Shown: positions 56,172-64,000 of the stretch, piece by piece
How the letters are laid out: the number at the start of each line of letters is the position of its first letter
Numbering within the stretch: the first letter of the stretch is position 1
NCBI GenBank assembly: GCA_016713965.1
Contig: JADJOC010000003.1
Coordinates: 310,001 to 374,000 of the forward strand
Reading direction: 5' to 3'
DNA length: 64,000 nucleotides
Origin: Chitinophagaceae bacterium
Lineage (GTDB): Bacteria > Bacteroidota > Bacteroidia > Chitinophagales > Chitinophagaceae
Program-made: the position numbers and the translations under genes
Notes under the pieces: model-generated
The model's input: only the letters and a program-made list of their open reading frames with translations
Told to the model about the DNA's origin: nothing
Database searches by the model: none

Positions 56172-58367
56172 TTACTTTTGACCGGCAGCTTCCAGCTTTT
56201 CAAGGCGGTGCAGCAAGGATTGTATTTGCTGCTGTTGCTCCTGTATTTGCTGCTGCTGCTCTTTAATAGCCTGAATGGCTACCGCACTCATGTGGTTATA
56301 GCTTACCGATAAGTAACCCTGCTCATTTTCACTTACCAGCTCCGGAAACTGTTTTTGTACTTCCTGGGCACTAAAGCCTATCTGATGTTCACCGGGATGT
56401 GTTTGTGTATTGATAAAATTGTAAGTGATAGGTTGGATATGGGCTATTTTACCCATCACTTTCTCCAGAGGAAGAACATCTTTTTTTAGCCGGATATCAG
56501 AATTTTCTTTAAGCGTTCCTGCCAGTTCTGCATTGCCATTGCGGAGTACAAAAAAAGCATCGCTGCGGCTGTTAGCTGCTATACCGTTGCCAATTTGAAA
56601 CACTTTATCTGTAGGTAACGGCGGCGCATCCAGGGGCAAATTTTGCTTTGCGTTATACCCGCCTATTGCCAGCGAATATGCAGCCTCTGCAATAGTTAAC
56701 CACCCCATCGCCGTGGAGCGGCTACCGGAAGCAGTGGTTTGCCATCCCATCGCCGTGGAAGTAAGGCCGGAAGCTGTTGTTCCAAACCCCATCGCTGTGG
56801 AAGTAACACCTTCGGCTTTGGTATTATGCCCCATCGCCGTGGATTGGTTACCGGAAGCAGTTGTTTTCCACCCCGTCGCCGTGGATCTTTCTCCGGAAGC
56901 AACTGTATTAGACCCCATCGCCGTAGAGGTATCGCCGGAAGCAGTTGTTTTTACCCCCATCGCCGTGGAGAATTTACCAGAAGCAGTTGTTTTCCACCCC
57001 ATCGCCGTGGAGACACCACCGGAAGCAGTAGTAAGCCACCCCATCGCCGTAGAGGTATCGCCGGAAGCAGTTGTCCCAACACCCATCGCCGTAGACCTAT
57101 CACCAGAAGCAGTTGTATACCATCCCATCGCCGTAGAGATAAGACCAGATGCAGTAGTTCCATACCCCATCGCCGTGGATACAAGACCTTCAGCAGTTGT
57201 TTTGTGCCCCATTGCTGTGGATTTAGCACCATAAGCAATTGTTTGATACCCCATCGCCGTGGAGGTAAGGCCGGAGGCAGTTGTTAAAAACCCTATCGCC
57301 GTGGAGGTGACACCGGAAGCAGTTGTATTATACCCCATCGCCGTGGAAGACCAACGGGAAGCAGTTGTTACCTCCCCCATCGCCGTGGAGAGAAGACCGG
57401 AAGCAACTGTATTATACCCCATCGCCGTGGAGGTAAGGCCGGAAGCAGTTGTTCCAGACCCCATCGCCGTAGAGGTATCACCGGAAGCAGTTGTTTCATA
57501 CCCCATCGCCGTGGAGAAGGCACCGGAAGCAGTTGTTTCATAGCCCATTGCAGTAGAGGCATCCCTGACGGCGCTTGTTTGAAACCCCATCGCCGTGGAG
57601 TACTTACCGGCAGCAATTGTTTCTAACCCCATCGCCGTGGAAGTATAACCGAAAGCCATTGCCCCCACCCCCATCGCCGTGGAACCTTCACCGGAAGCAA
57701 CTGTATTGTACCCGCCAGCAAAAGACCTTAACCCCACATTGGCATTATCCCAGTTCGCATCAGTCACCTCTCCCGCCCGAAAAGCTGCTTTAGCAGGTAT
57801 CCACATCAGCCGCCGCCCTGCTCCCTGCGCAGGGGTAGCTCCATCTATACTGCCGGTAGCCAGCATAGCTCCGCCCCGTGTCAACCTTACCCCCTCTACA
57901 CCCCCTCGCTTAAATACTACATCGGCATCGTTTGCGCTGCCTACAAAATGTATGGCCGCATCTATATCATTATTACCCCCGAGCAGCCAGGGGGTAGTGA
58001 ATTGGCTGTCCAACAGCTTTACCCAAACCGCATCCCCATCGTTTTTTTCATTGGCATTATAATAATAACCCGGGCCTTGCGGAAACTCGCTGCCATTAGT
58101 GGCTATGTTGTACACCAGCAACGTAGCGGCAGGGTTGGCAATGGTTACCTTGTCATTTTTATCTGTTAAATCTACCCGGGGGATTAACAGCCCTTTGTTG
58201 GTGGCCTTTACCTCCAGCATGGCAGATGGGTGGGGAGGGGTTTTATCATTGGCAATGCCTACATTTTGGCCAAAAGACATGGCAGCTCCCAAAGATAGTA
58301 AACCGCCGGTGAGTAGTATTGATTTTGTCATAGTATAGATATTTTTCATTATCATTATGTTTTGCAT
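56172..58367 (-). CDS. Surface protein with YadA-head repeats and S74 intramolecular chaperone
   Basis: 731 residues. The signal peptide is around MTKSILLTGGLLSLGAAMSF. An N-terminal domain (~35-228) has PSAMLEVKATNKGLLIPRVD. Then come 24 tandem 14-residue repeats of the form STAMGxxTTASGxx (~229-565), the left-handed YadA-like head motif. A short collar follows (NGIAANSRSDAFFVLRNGN). The C-terminal chaperone of the peptidase S74 type has NSDIRLKKDVLPLEKVMGKI, HQIGFSAQEVQKQFPELVSE and a Gln-rich coiled coil. It should trimerise; self-cleavage at the SDIRLKKD site is known for phage tail-spike relatives. No membrane anchor or T9SS tail is seen. Confidence 0.9.
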   Translation of the reverse strand: MQNIMIMKNIYTMTKSILLTGGLLSLGAAMSFGQNVGIANDKTPPHPSAMLEVKATNKGLLIPRVDLTDKNDKVTIANPAATLLVYNIATNGSEFPQGPGYYYNANEKNDGDAVWVKLLDSQFTTPWLLGGNNDIDAAIHFVGSANDADVVFKRGGVEGVRLTRGGAMLATGSIDGATPAQGAGRRLMWIPAKAAFRAGEVTDANWDNANVGLRSFAGGYNTVASGEGSTAMGVGAMAFGYTSTAMGLETIAAGKYSTAMGFQTSAVRDASTAMGYETTASGAFSTAMGYETTASGDTSTAMGSGTTASGLTSTAMGYNTVASGLLSTAMGEVTTASRWSSTAMGYNTTASGVTSTAIGFLTTASGLTSTAMGYQTIAYGAKSTAMGHKTTAEGLVSTAMGYGTTASGLISTAMGWYTTASGDRSTAMGVGTTASGDTSTAMGWLTTASGGVSTAMGWKTTASGKFSTAMGVKTTASGDTSTAMGSNTVASGERSTATGWKTTASGNQSTAMGHNTKAEGVTSTAMGFGTTASGLTSTAMGWQTTASGSRSTAMGWLTIAEAAYSLAIGGYNAKQNLPLDAPPLPTDKVFQIGNGIAANSRSDAFFVLRNGNAELAGTLKENSDIRLKKDVLPLEKVMGKIAHIQPITYNFINTQTHPGEHQIGFSAQEVQKQFPELVSENEQGYLSVSYNHMSAVAIQAIKEQQQQIQEQQQQIQSLLHRLEKLEAAGQK
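56673..57683 (-). repeat. 24 tandem 42-bp repeats coding the adhesin head
   Basis: 42-bp units with a conserved CCCATCGCCGTGGA core on the plus strand, each coding one 14-residue head repeat. Because 42 is a multiple of three, other frames stay open as well and give spurious ORFs on both strands. Copy number can change without frame loss. Confidence 0.92.
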
Positions 58368-58377
58368 TTTTAGATAA

Positions 58378-58384
58378 CCTCCTT
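58378..58384 (-). promoter_or_regulatory. Strong Shine-Dalgarno site of the adhesin gene
   Basis: AAGGAGG on the minus strand, 10 nt before the ATG at 58367. Such strong sites are uncommon in this phylum, and it settles the start codon. Confidence 0.7.
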
Positions 58385-58734
58385 AACTTTTTCATTAACA
58401 GAAATATAAATGCCAATGCAGCATTTTCAACTCAAAAATAAAACTGTTTAGAACCAATTAAAGAGGTGCAGTAGATACCCCTTTGGCTTCACAAACTTTT
58501 TGCTTAGTTCTACAAAATCAATGTAACCCCGAATAAGCCGCTACAACTTTGCGGCTTTGCCCCTTTATACCTTTGTGTGACATTCATACCATGTTGTAAT
58601 CCTAATTGACATAATACAGCCAAGTTAGGCACAGTAAAAAACCGCTTTAATTATTTTTGAGACGGCTTCTTGTTTTTACTTATCCACGTTATGTAATAAT
58701 GTCCCATTGTTTTTTTGAGCGGCACACTATTACA

Positions 58735-58836
58735 TACCAATTGGAATTACAAAACAGTCCATTTATTTTCACCTCATTCCCGACCGTTCTACAAAGGAGA
58801 AGGGAGTATTGGACTATTTTACAACTCCAATTGGTA
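58735..58836. repeat. Inverted repeat enclosing a CCTCAT...GGAGAAGGG motif
   Basis: The arms TACCAATTGGAATTACAAAA and its near complement (58811-58836) pair over 26 bp with a few mismatches. Between them lies CACCTCATTCCCGACCGTTC plus AAAGGAGAAGGG, the dispersed motif also found at 12452 and 60945. The rest of 58385-58734 shows no supported gene. Confidence 0.7.
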
Positions 58837-58859
58837 TTATACAGCTAGTGCTATTACGC

Positions 58860-59163
58860 CTATACTGGCATTCCGCATCCGGTAGATTCACACGAAGAAA
58901 TATTACAAGATCCAGTTCCAGTTGGATGATCACAATCGCATACACAATCACTACACTGCTCACATCCTTTTTTACACTTGTCTTGGGGTCAATAGGGTCA
59001 ATAGTTAAATCTCGGCCAGTTGAACTAATACCTTGTAATTTTTCATTTAAAATACCCTTGATGAGGATTTTTTTCTACTCTTTTTTAATAGTTTTAACTT
59101 TTGCCTACTCTTTTATAACAGGTTTTTCGGCGTATCCCCGGGTTTGGATTTTTCGATTGGCAT
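58860..59163 (-). pseudogene. Small Cys-rich ORF, frames broken
   Basis: Read from 59163 it gives MPIEKSKPGDTPKNLL, a stop, KSRQKLKLLKKSRKK, then (one A added) ILIKGILNEKLQGISSTGRD and LTIDPIDPK. A further A at ~58983 gives DKCKKGCEQCSDCVCDCDHP, TGTGSCNISSCESTGCGMPV and a stop at 58860. The C-terminal 40 residues contain nine cysteines. A charged leader and a Cys-rich tail could suit a small metal-binding or peptide-natural-product precursor. No modification enzyme gene is next to it. It needs two to three single-base repairs, so it is only a candidate. Confidence 0.4.
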
Positions 59164-59264
59164 AAATTACTATTCTTATTTGCGTACACATATTAAAACC
59201 GTGCCTAGCTGAATTTTCTTTTGCCCATTTTCAACATACTCCTTATAAGGCTTTTTCAGAATTA

Positions 59265-59977
59265 TTACACCATGTCTGGATTCCTCTCCTCTGTCTGTTT
59301 TGAAAAAACGCCGACCCCTGCCTGCTCGCTTTCTGAAAAAGTGAGATTTGCTTCTTCTGATTGCAAAGCATTTTTGGGATATTCAAACCCCCATGTTATT
59401 AATCCAGGAGTAGTTTTAAACATTTCTATGTGTTCAGGCTTAATACAGCCACCTACTTTAAACAAAGTTCTTGTTTCTCCATCAACTTTATAAGAAGTAC
59501 TCGAACCCAAGCTAGCCATTGTACTTTTAACACCTAATTTGTAATGCTTCAAGTCATGGTCACCAATCTTTTCCTCTTCTGAAGACAAAATACTTCGATA
59601 GACAAAATCTAAATCCGCTACTGTACGACAACGTGGGGGAAATTCATTAAAAGTATTTCTGCTCAAATCGTAAAACCAGCTATTTTATTTGTATGTACCC
59701 CAATGAGTGCAGGCACTGGTTCATAAGGAATTTTGCCAAGATTAAAATCAATTTCGTAAATTTTTATATGTTCATTTTCAAAGTTTGGTTTTGCGGTTTC
59801 GAACGCAGCACACCCAACACTTCTATTTTTAGAAGTATGTTCGATAGAAAACGTGCTTGTTTTTGATGTAAAAGAAGTTTCAGGTTGTACTTCATGTTTT
59901 TTACACGAAACCAATATTAATAGCAAACATAAGGCAGCTAGATGTATTCTTTTTACAAATTGTACTATACTTTTCAT
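59265..59977 (-). CDS. Lipoprotein of unknown function (one frameshift)
   Basis: About 237 residues after repair. The N-terminus MKSIVQFVKRIHLAALCLLL then ILVSCKKHE is a lipoprotein signal with lipobox LVSC (Cys at ~25). The two open pieces join if one T is added at ~59674, giving KIAGFYDLSRNTFNEFPPRC. Later strings are ADLDFVYRSILSSEEEKIGD, TMASLGSSTSYKVDGETRTL and PGLITWGFEYPKNALQSEEA. I do not recognise the family. It probably resides in the cell envelope. Confidence 0.7.
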
Positions 59978-60413
59978 ATAATTCTAATTCACTTTTTAAT
60001 GTTTTTAATAGTATAAAAAAATCAGGTATGAAATCATAATCGCTATTCCAAACATCTTTATCCTGTTCCAACTAATTTTCTACCGATTGACTCAGTATAT
60101 TGCATGTATTCAGAACCCTTTGGTATATCACCCATAAATGCTGACCAAAATAATTCTTCTTTAATGCAGCAAATTACTCTACCAACAACTCTAAACTTCT
60201 TTCTCTAAGTATGCTTTTTGACTCCTACAGCTTTGTTTTAACTAGAACGCAATATATCTTGAAACGGATAAAACGTAAACCGGAAGTATATGAATTGCTG
60301 TTTTAAATTAACGAAACATGGATTTCATTTAACGAATCTTTTGAAAAATCGAATTATACTAATTTGCTTTAATAATTCCGATTTAATATATTTGTGTAAT
60401 CAAACCTATAATT
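59978..60413. other. Non-coding gap, ~436 bp
   Basis: Nothing supported: AT-rich, short frames only, no convincing hairpin. The end of the gap carries the start region of the IS630 remnant. Confidence 0.5.
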
Positions 60414-60948
60414 ATGTCTTACACAGTAAATCTTACCTCAGCCGAGGAGTTGGAATTAAAACGGTTAAGGCGTGTTGAAAAAAACGGGAAGCTACTCCGG
60501 CGCTACCAATGCTTGTGGATGGCGCATGAGAATTTTCCTAAAAAAGAAATAGCCACAACTTTAGGTATAAATATTGATACGATTACTGACTGGATTAAGT
60601 TATTTAACAAAAGCCGTTTAGGGGGCTTGGGTAAGTTGCATTACGAAGGCAGAAGGCTCTCCAGCTTAGATAGCGTTAAAGACGTGCTTATAAAATATAT
60701 CAAAGATAAATCTGTCAGCAAGCTATCGGAGTTACAAGATTTTTTAAAAACCAAACATTGCCTTGTAGTAGAACATAGTTGGTTAAGCCGCTATTGTAAA
60801 AAAACTCCATTGCACTTATAAAAAAACAAGGCTGATACCGGGCAAAATCCCCACTGAGTAAGTACAGCAATCTTTCATGCAATTGATGAATGAACTTTAT
60901 AGGTGTGCATTTAAAATTTTCGCAATGGATTTGGCTATACCTTCCAAA
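60414..60948 (+). pseudogene. IS630-family transposase remnant, N-terminal half
   Basis: MSYTVNLTSAEELELKRLRR opens an HTH domain with KKEIATTLGINIDTITDWIK and LFNKSRLGGLGKLHYEGRRL, then KLSELQDFLKTKHCLVVEHS. The open frame ends at 60821. Shifted frames continue with IKKQG, LIPGKIPTE-like residues, SFMQLMNELYRCAFKIFAMD and LAIPSKPHP. The DDE catalytic half is missing, and the remnant runs directly into the MITE-like element at 60961. Confidence 0.75.
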
Positions 60949-60960
60949 CCTCATCCCCAG

Positions 60961-61294
60961 CCCTTCTCCAAAGGAGCTACCGTGTGGACACATCTTTTAT
61001 TTTTACTATTTAACTCAAGTCACTGCTATTTTTATAGCGAATGTTAAAGTTTATAAACTTTAAATTATTATTGTTCTTTTTTGCTTGCCCAAAAAAAGGC
61101 ATCCCAAAACAGCCTGCCCCGTCTGAAAGTGGGGATTACATCCCGTTTTGGGAATTGTTCCCTGATTAAGCTTTAGTACTACTGTAGCTTCAACTTTTGA
61201 TCTTTATTGTGCAAAATATCTTTTTAGTTTTTTTATTTATATTAAATATTATCTTCAAAAAGATGTGTCCACACGGTAGCTCCTCTGGAGAAGG
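60961..61294. mobile_element. MITE-like element, 334 bp with 38-bp terminal inverted repeats
   Basis: Left arm 60961-60998 (CCCTTCTCCAAAGGAGCTAC and on to CACATCTTTT) pairs with 61257-61294, 37 of 38 positions by eye. There is no ORF. The interior has a GCCTGCCCCGTCTGAAAGTG block (61109-61128), related to 38455-38475, and a CTTTAGTACTACTGTAGCTT block. It ends the IS630 remnant on the left; arsM begins 34 bp to its right. Confidence 0.75.
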
Positions 61295-61327
61295 GGGTTG
61301 GCTAATTTTGAATGTTTAATAATTTTA

Positions 61328-62175
61328 TTAATCACAGCATTCCGGCCCGCAACAGGTTTTCTTTGCATTTTCCGGCTTTTCTGCAAACACGGTAATGCTG
61401 AATATACCTGTGTTACCTGCTTTGAAACCGGCTATTTCTGATTCCGTTAAATAATTTTTCAGAATATCATCAGGAATGATGATTGGCTTTCTTTTTGCAG
61501 GATGATGTTAGTAAAACCATTTGCTTTTATCAATTCCAAATAAACGTCTTTCTGTATTGCTCCTGATACACAACCTGCATACATTTCTGCATCTTTACGC
61601 AAAGCATCGGGGAGATTACCTACTAACACTACATCTGACATACTAAAATGGCCACCCGGTTTAAGCACCCTAAAGATGTCTTTAAAAACATTGTCTTTGT
61701 TAGGTACAAGATTTAAAACACAATTACTTACAATTACATCTGCTGTGTTTGCAGTTACAGGCATTTTCTCAATATCTCCCTGCCTGAACTCCACATTTTT
61801 AAAACCTAATTTATCTGCATTGGTTCTTGCTTTATCAATCATCGCAGTTGTAAAATCAATACCAATTACTTTTCCTTCTTCCCCGGTTTCTGCCCTCGCT
61901 ACAAAACAGTCGTTACCTGCACCGCTGCCCAAGTCTATTACGGTATCGCCTTTCTTTATTTTGGCAAATTGTGTAGGCAGGCCGCAACCCAAGCCTAAAT
62001 CCGCATCGGGGTTATAGCCGGTAAGTTCTGTGTAATCATCGCTCATGATGTTGTACACTTGCGTTGAGCAGCCACCGGCACCACAGCAGGATGATTGGTT
62101 GGTTTCTTTATCCTGTAAAGCGATTTCACTGTATTTCTGCCTTACCGTTTCTTTAAGTTGTTCATCTGTTTGCAT
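61328..62175 (-). CDS. arsM: Arsenite S-adenosylmethionine methyltransferase (C-terminal frameshift)
   Basis: About 282 residues after repair. ETNQSSCCGAGGCSTQVYNI carries the N-terminal Cys cluster. The SAM site is VIDLGSGAGNDCFVAR. Further family strings are GKVIGIDFTTAMIDKARTNA, FRQGDIEKMPVTANTADVIV, SNCVLNLVPNKDNVFKDIFR and MYAGCVSGAIQKDVYLELI (the As(III)-binding Cys). The open frame ends at 61459. One added A at ~61483 gives KPIIIPDDILKNYLTESEIA and a terminal KKTCCGPECCD with a stop at 61328. It methylates arsenite to methylated species. Confidence 0.93.
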
Positions 62176-62240
62176 ATATTTAATTTTTATTTTGAGTTAA
62201 TGTAAATCGTAATATACCGATGGTTAGTTGCAAAAAAATA

Positions 62241-62573
62241 TCAGCAACATTTGAGTGCTAATGCCTGGTAGCTTATAAATATCTCATTTAGTAAATTTTT
62301 AGCTGTATTCCATTCTTTTTCATCAATACAGTAACAAACCTTTGCGCCTTCAATATCACCTTTGATTAATCCTGCCTCTTTCAATTCTTTCAAATGTTGC
62401 GAAACAGTGCTTTGTGATAATGGCAGTTCATTTACAATATCGCCACAAATACAGGCTTGTTTTTGTATCAATAATTTTAAAATAGCTACCCGTGCAGGAT
62501 GAGACAGGGCTTTTGCATATTTGGCTACCCGGTTATTTTTTACTGAAAATTCTGTTGACTTTGTTGCTCCCAT
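62241..62573 (-). CDS. arsR: ArsR-family transcriptional repressor
   Basis: 110 residues, winged helix: KYAKALSHPARVAILKLLIQ, KQACICGDIVNELPLSQSTV and SQHLKELKEAGLIKGDIEGA. ACICGDIV corresponds to the CVCDL region of ArsR, but with only CxC-like spacing. A C-terminal pair of Cys (ALKCC) could serve as further As(III) ligands. It precedes arsM by 65 bp and is likely to repress this operon until arsenite binds. Confidence 0.92.
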   Translation of the reverse strand: MGATKSTEFSVKNNRVAKYAKALSHPARVAILKLLIQKQACICGDIVNELPLSQSTVSQHLKELKEAGLIKGDIEGAKVCYCIDEKEWNTAKNLLNEIFISYQALALKCC

Positions 62574-62811
62574 GCCTGTAAATTATATCGCAATATTACG
62601 ATTAATATTTTTACTGACAAAATATTTTTTGAGGATGCTTAAAAAGCAAACTAATATTTATGAAAAATAATACTACTTTTGCGGCAATAATGAAAAGGGC
62701 AACACAAATATCTTCCCAGGTTACTCCACCTTGATTACTCGTATATGGTAAGTATTCTTTTCCAATTAATTTATCGATGCCATTAACGTGTACGAAATTA
62801 TATTGTTAAGC

Positions 62812-64000
62812 TTACTGAATAATAGGAATTAATAAATTAAAATCAGGCTCTTTAATGACAAAATCTGCTATGTCATCCAGCGATTTGCTGGTAGAACAAA
62901 AAGATACACCAATACCTGATTTCTTTAGTATGCACATATCATTCTCACCATCACCAATTGCAAGCGTATCGGAAACAGGAACATTAAAGCTGCTGCAAAT
63001 ATGGCTTAAAGCATGTGTTTTACAATATTCGTGATTGCATATATTTCCTTCGTGGGGAAGAAAAAAAGAAGGGATTTTAACTTCCCCGGTTGCGATACTT
63101 TTTGAAAACTCCAGTTCGTTAGCAAGAGAAAAATCAAATAAGAAACGGTTCTTAAAATGATTGGTAATACAATCGTAGCTGTCCGATATTATTCCTACAA
63201 TAAAGCCATTTTCTTTAAGCAGGCCAATGATTTTTTGTGTATTATCTGTAATCCCTATTCCTTCAGCCACCTTCAAAATTTCACTGATACTTTTACCTTT
63301 TAAGAGGCGGGCTATCTGTTTTGTTCTGATAAAAGGATTTGGCTGTGTGGTTATAATTTCAGTCACCGCCTTTTTAAAATTAAATTTTTCAGCAGCAGCA
63401 TGTATAAAGCTTCCCCTGAGCAAAGTGTTATCCATATCAAATATGGCTATCTTCCTTATTTCTTTAGAACTCTCCCTGATGGCAAATTCCATTTGTTCCC
63501 TGATGAGTTGTATGTGTTCAAGGGTTTCGTAATTATTTTCATCAGTATGTCTGGATTTTTTTAGAATAACTGCGGCAACTTCCCGGGACATTTTTCCTAA
63601 CTGCTCTAATGGCTGCATTTTATTTTCAATATGGCCAATGCCTATTTCTTCAATCCTTGCACCCATCTGGTGCATATCTATCAATATACCTATATCTACC
63701 CCATAGCCTTCTTCAAATTGGATTTTTTCAAACATATTTTTTTTCCCGGCAATCATTCCGCTTAATGGCTGCCAGAAAGAAGGAAAGCCAGAATATAAAA
63801 TTGATAATAACGGTTTTGCTACCAGCTCCGTTACCCTACCCGCTTGCCGTGAAAAACAGGATTTGGGAAAATCAGCTTTATTACTAATAATAGGCTCTGT
63901 CAAAAGATGAACAATATTTTTTGGATAAGTAATAATATCAGCATCCAGAAAAACCAGAATGGGATTACCGGCATAAAGTACACCATCCTTCATTGAAGAA
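62812..64000 (-). CDS. Glucosyl-3-phosphoglycerate synthase-like / HAD-IB phosphatase fusion, partial
   Basis: It runs off the right edge; the visible part is ~396 residues without the N-terminus. The glycosyltransferase part has VFLDADIITYPKNIVHLLTE (metal-binding DxD) and FSRQAGRVTELVAKPLLSIL, then SFWQPLSGMIAGKKNMFEKI, EGYGVDIGILIDMHQMGARI and PLEQLGKMSREVA. Together these follow GpgS-type glucosyl- or mannosyl-3-phosphoglycerate synthases. The C-terminal HAD domain has IAIFDMDNTLLRGSFIHAAA (motif I), VGIISDSYD (motif II) and TLAIGDGENDMCILKKSGIG (motif III). Synthase plus phosphatase in one chain would make glucosylglycerate, a compatible solute. The sugar and product are inferred. Confidence 0.78.
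   Translation of the reverse strand, partial: SSMKDGVLYAGNPILVFLDADIITYPKNIVHLLTEPIISNKADFPKSCFSRQAGRVTELVAKPLLSILYSGFPSFWQPLSGMIAGKKNMFEKIQFEEGYGVDIGILIDMHQMGARIEEIGIGHIENKMQPLEQLGKMSREVAAVILKKSRHTDENNYETLEHIQLIREQMEFAIRESSKEIRKIAIFDMDNTLLRGSFIHAAAEKFNFKKAVTEIITTQPNPFIRTKQIARLLKGKSISEILKVAEGIGITDNTQKIIGLLKENGFIVGIISDSYDCITNHFKNRFLFDFSLANELEFSKSIATGEVKIPSFFLPHEGNICNHEYCKTHALSHICSSFNVPVSDTLAIGDGENDMCILKKSGIGVSFCSTSKSLDDIADFVIKEPDFNLLIPIIQ

Noticed and set aside
56713..57543. Several long open frames on the plus strand and in a second minus frame across the adhesin repeats
   Set aside because: They are shadows: a 42-bp repeat keeps several frames open at once. Their proteins are simple repetitive strings with no signal or start site.
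56673..57683. Regular repeats that could be mistaken for a CRISPR array
   Set aside because: Units are contiguous coding repeats with no unique spacers, inside a protein with signal peptide and chaperone domain; no cas genes.
58809..59165. 118-codon plus-strand frame overlapping the Cys-rich region
   Set aside because: It starts in a repeat arm, has no ribosome-binding site and its protein is unremarkable; the minus-strand Cys pattern is more meaningful.

Overview
The window looks like a chromosomal segment of a low-GC Bacteroidota, most likely Chitinophagaceae. Pointers are sprA next to ruvA, type IX secretion (T9SS) C-terminal sorting tails, a short RpoD starting MRQLKISKSITNRES, and lineage-typical genes (DUF4293, START-like protein, LptF/G permease). 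No rRNA is present; one tRNA-Met is seen. A feature of the whole window is that at least 25 reading-frame breaks fall mostly in homopolymer runs, including in rpoD, murF, lptF/G, acr3, arsM and both RNA methyltransferases. These are best read as uncorrected consensus indels. I have therefore drawn the repaired gene extents rather than the open pieces.

Layout. 1-19.2 kb is mostly housekeeping: sprA (partial), ruvA, fabH, an IS5-type copy, a secreted subtilase, an RNA methyltransferase, sucB, a pair of secreted proteins (one with dockerin-like repeats, one with a T9SS tail), rpoD, a START-like protein, an LptF/G permease, an exported Fe/Mn superoxide dismutase and an M20 dipeptidase. 19.2-22.9 kb is a mobile cluster: a 1.24 kb IS with a degenerate DDE transposase, a tRNA-Met, and a broken tyrosine recombinase plus IS91-type transposase.

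23.1-35.2 kb is an accessory defence island, entirely on the minus strand. Reading right to left it holds an Mrr-type endonuclease, a type I restriction-modification operon (hsdM-hsdS-unknown membrane protein-AbiEi-AbiEii-hsdR), an unrecognised 246-residue protein, and a HigBA toxin-antitoxin pair. The first three modules are each followed, on the 3' side, by a 134-137 bp imperfect palindrome. The outer 7-8 bp of each palindrome pair with the start of that same module, not simply with the palindrome's other end. This is the geometry of integron gene cassettes, but the boxes do not fit the attC consensus and no integrase is visible. I regard it as the most interesting feature of the window.

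35.3-48.2 kb returns to core genes: SPFH protein, pepT, SlyD-type FKBP, NamZ-like muramidase, fmt, a LysM protein, an RNA methyltransferase, pntB, DUF4293, murF and a YtxH/holin-like envelope-stress trio. 48.4-54.6 kb has a second type of IS5-family element, a universal stress protein, a small lmo0937-type membrane protein, a sigma-54 response regulator, a second copy of the first IS, and a phosphoesterase. 54.7-62.6 kb is an arsenic region: the acr3 efflux gene is separated from arsM and arsR by a large YadA-head/S74-chaperone surface protein, a Cys-rich small ORF, a lipoprotein, an IS630 remnant and a 334 bp MITE-like element. The right end is a glucosyl-3-phosphoglycerate synthase-like/HAD phosphatase fusion running off the edge.

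Dispersed intergenic repeats are abundant. There are at least three families, and both copies of the first IS sit inside such repeats.
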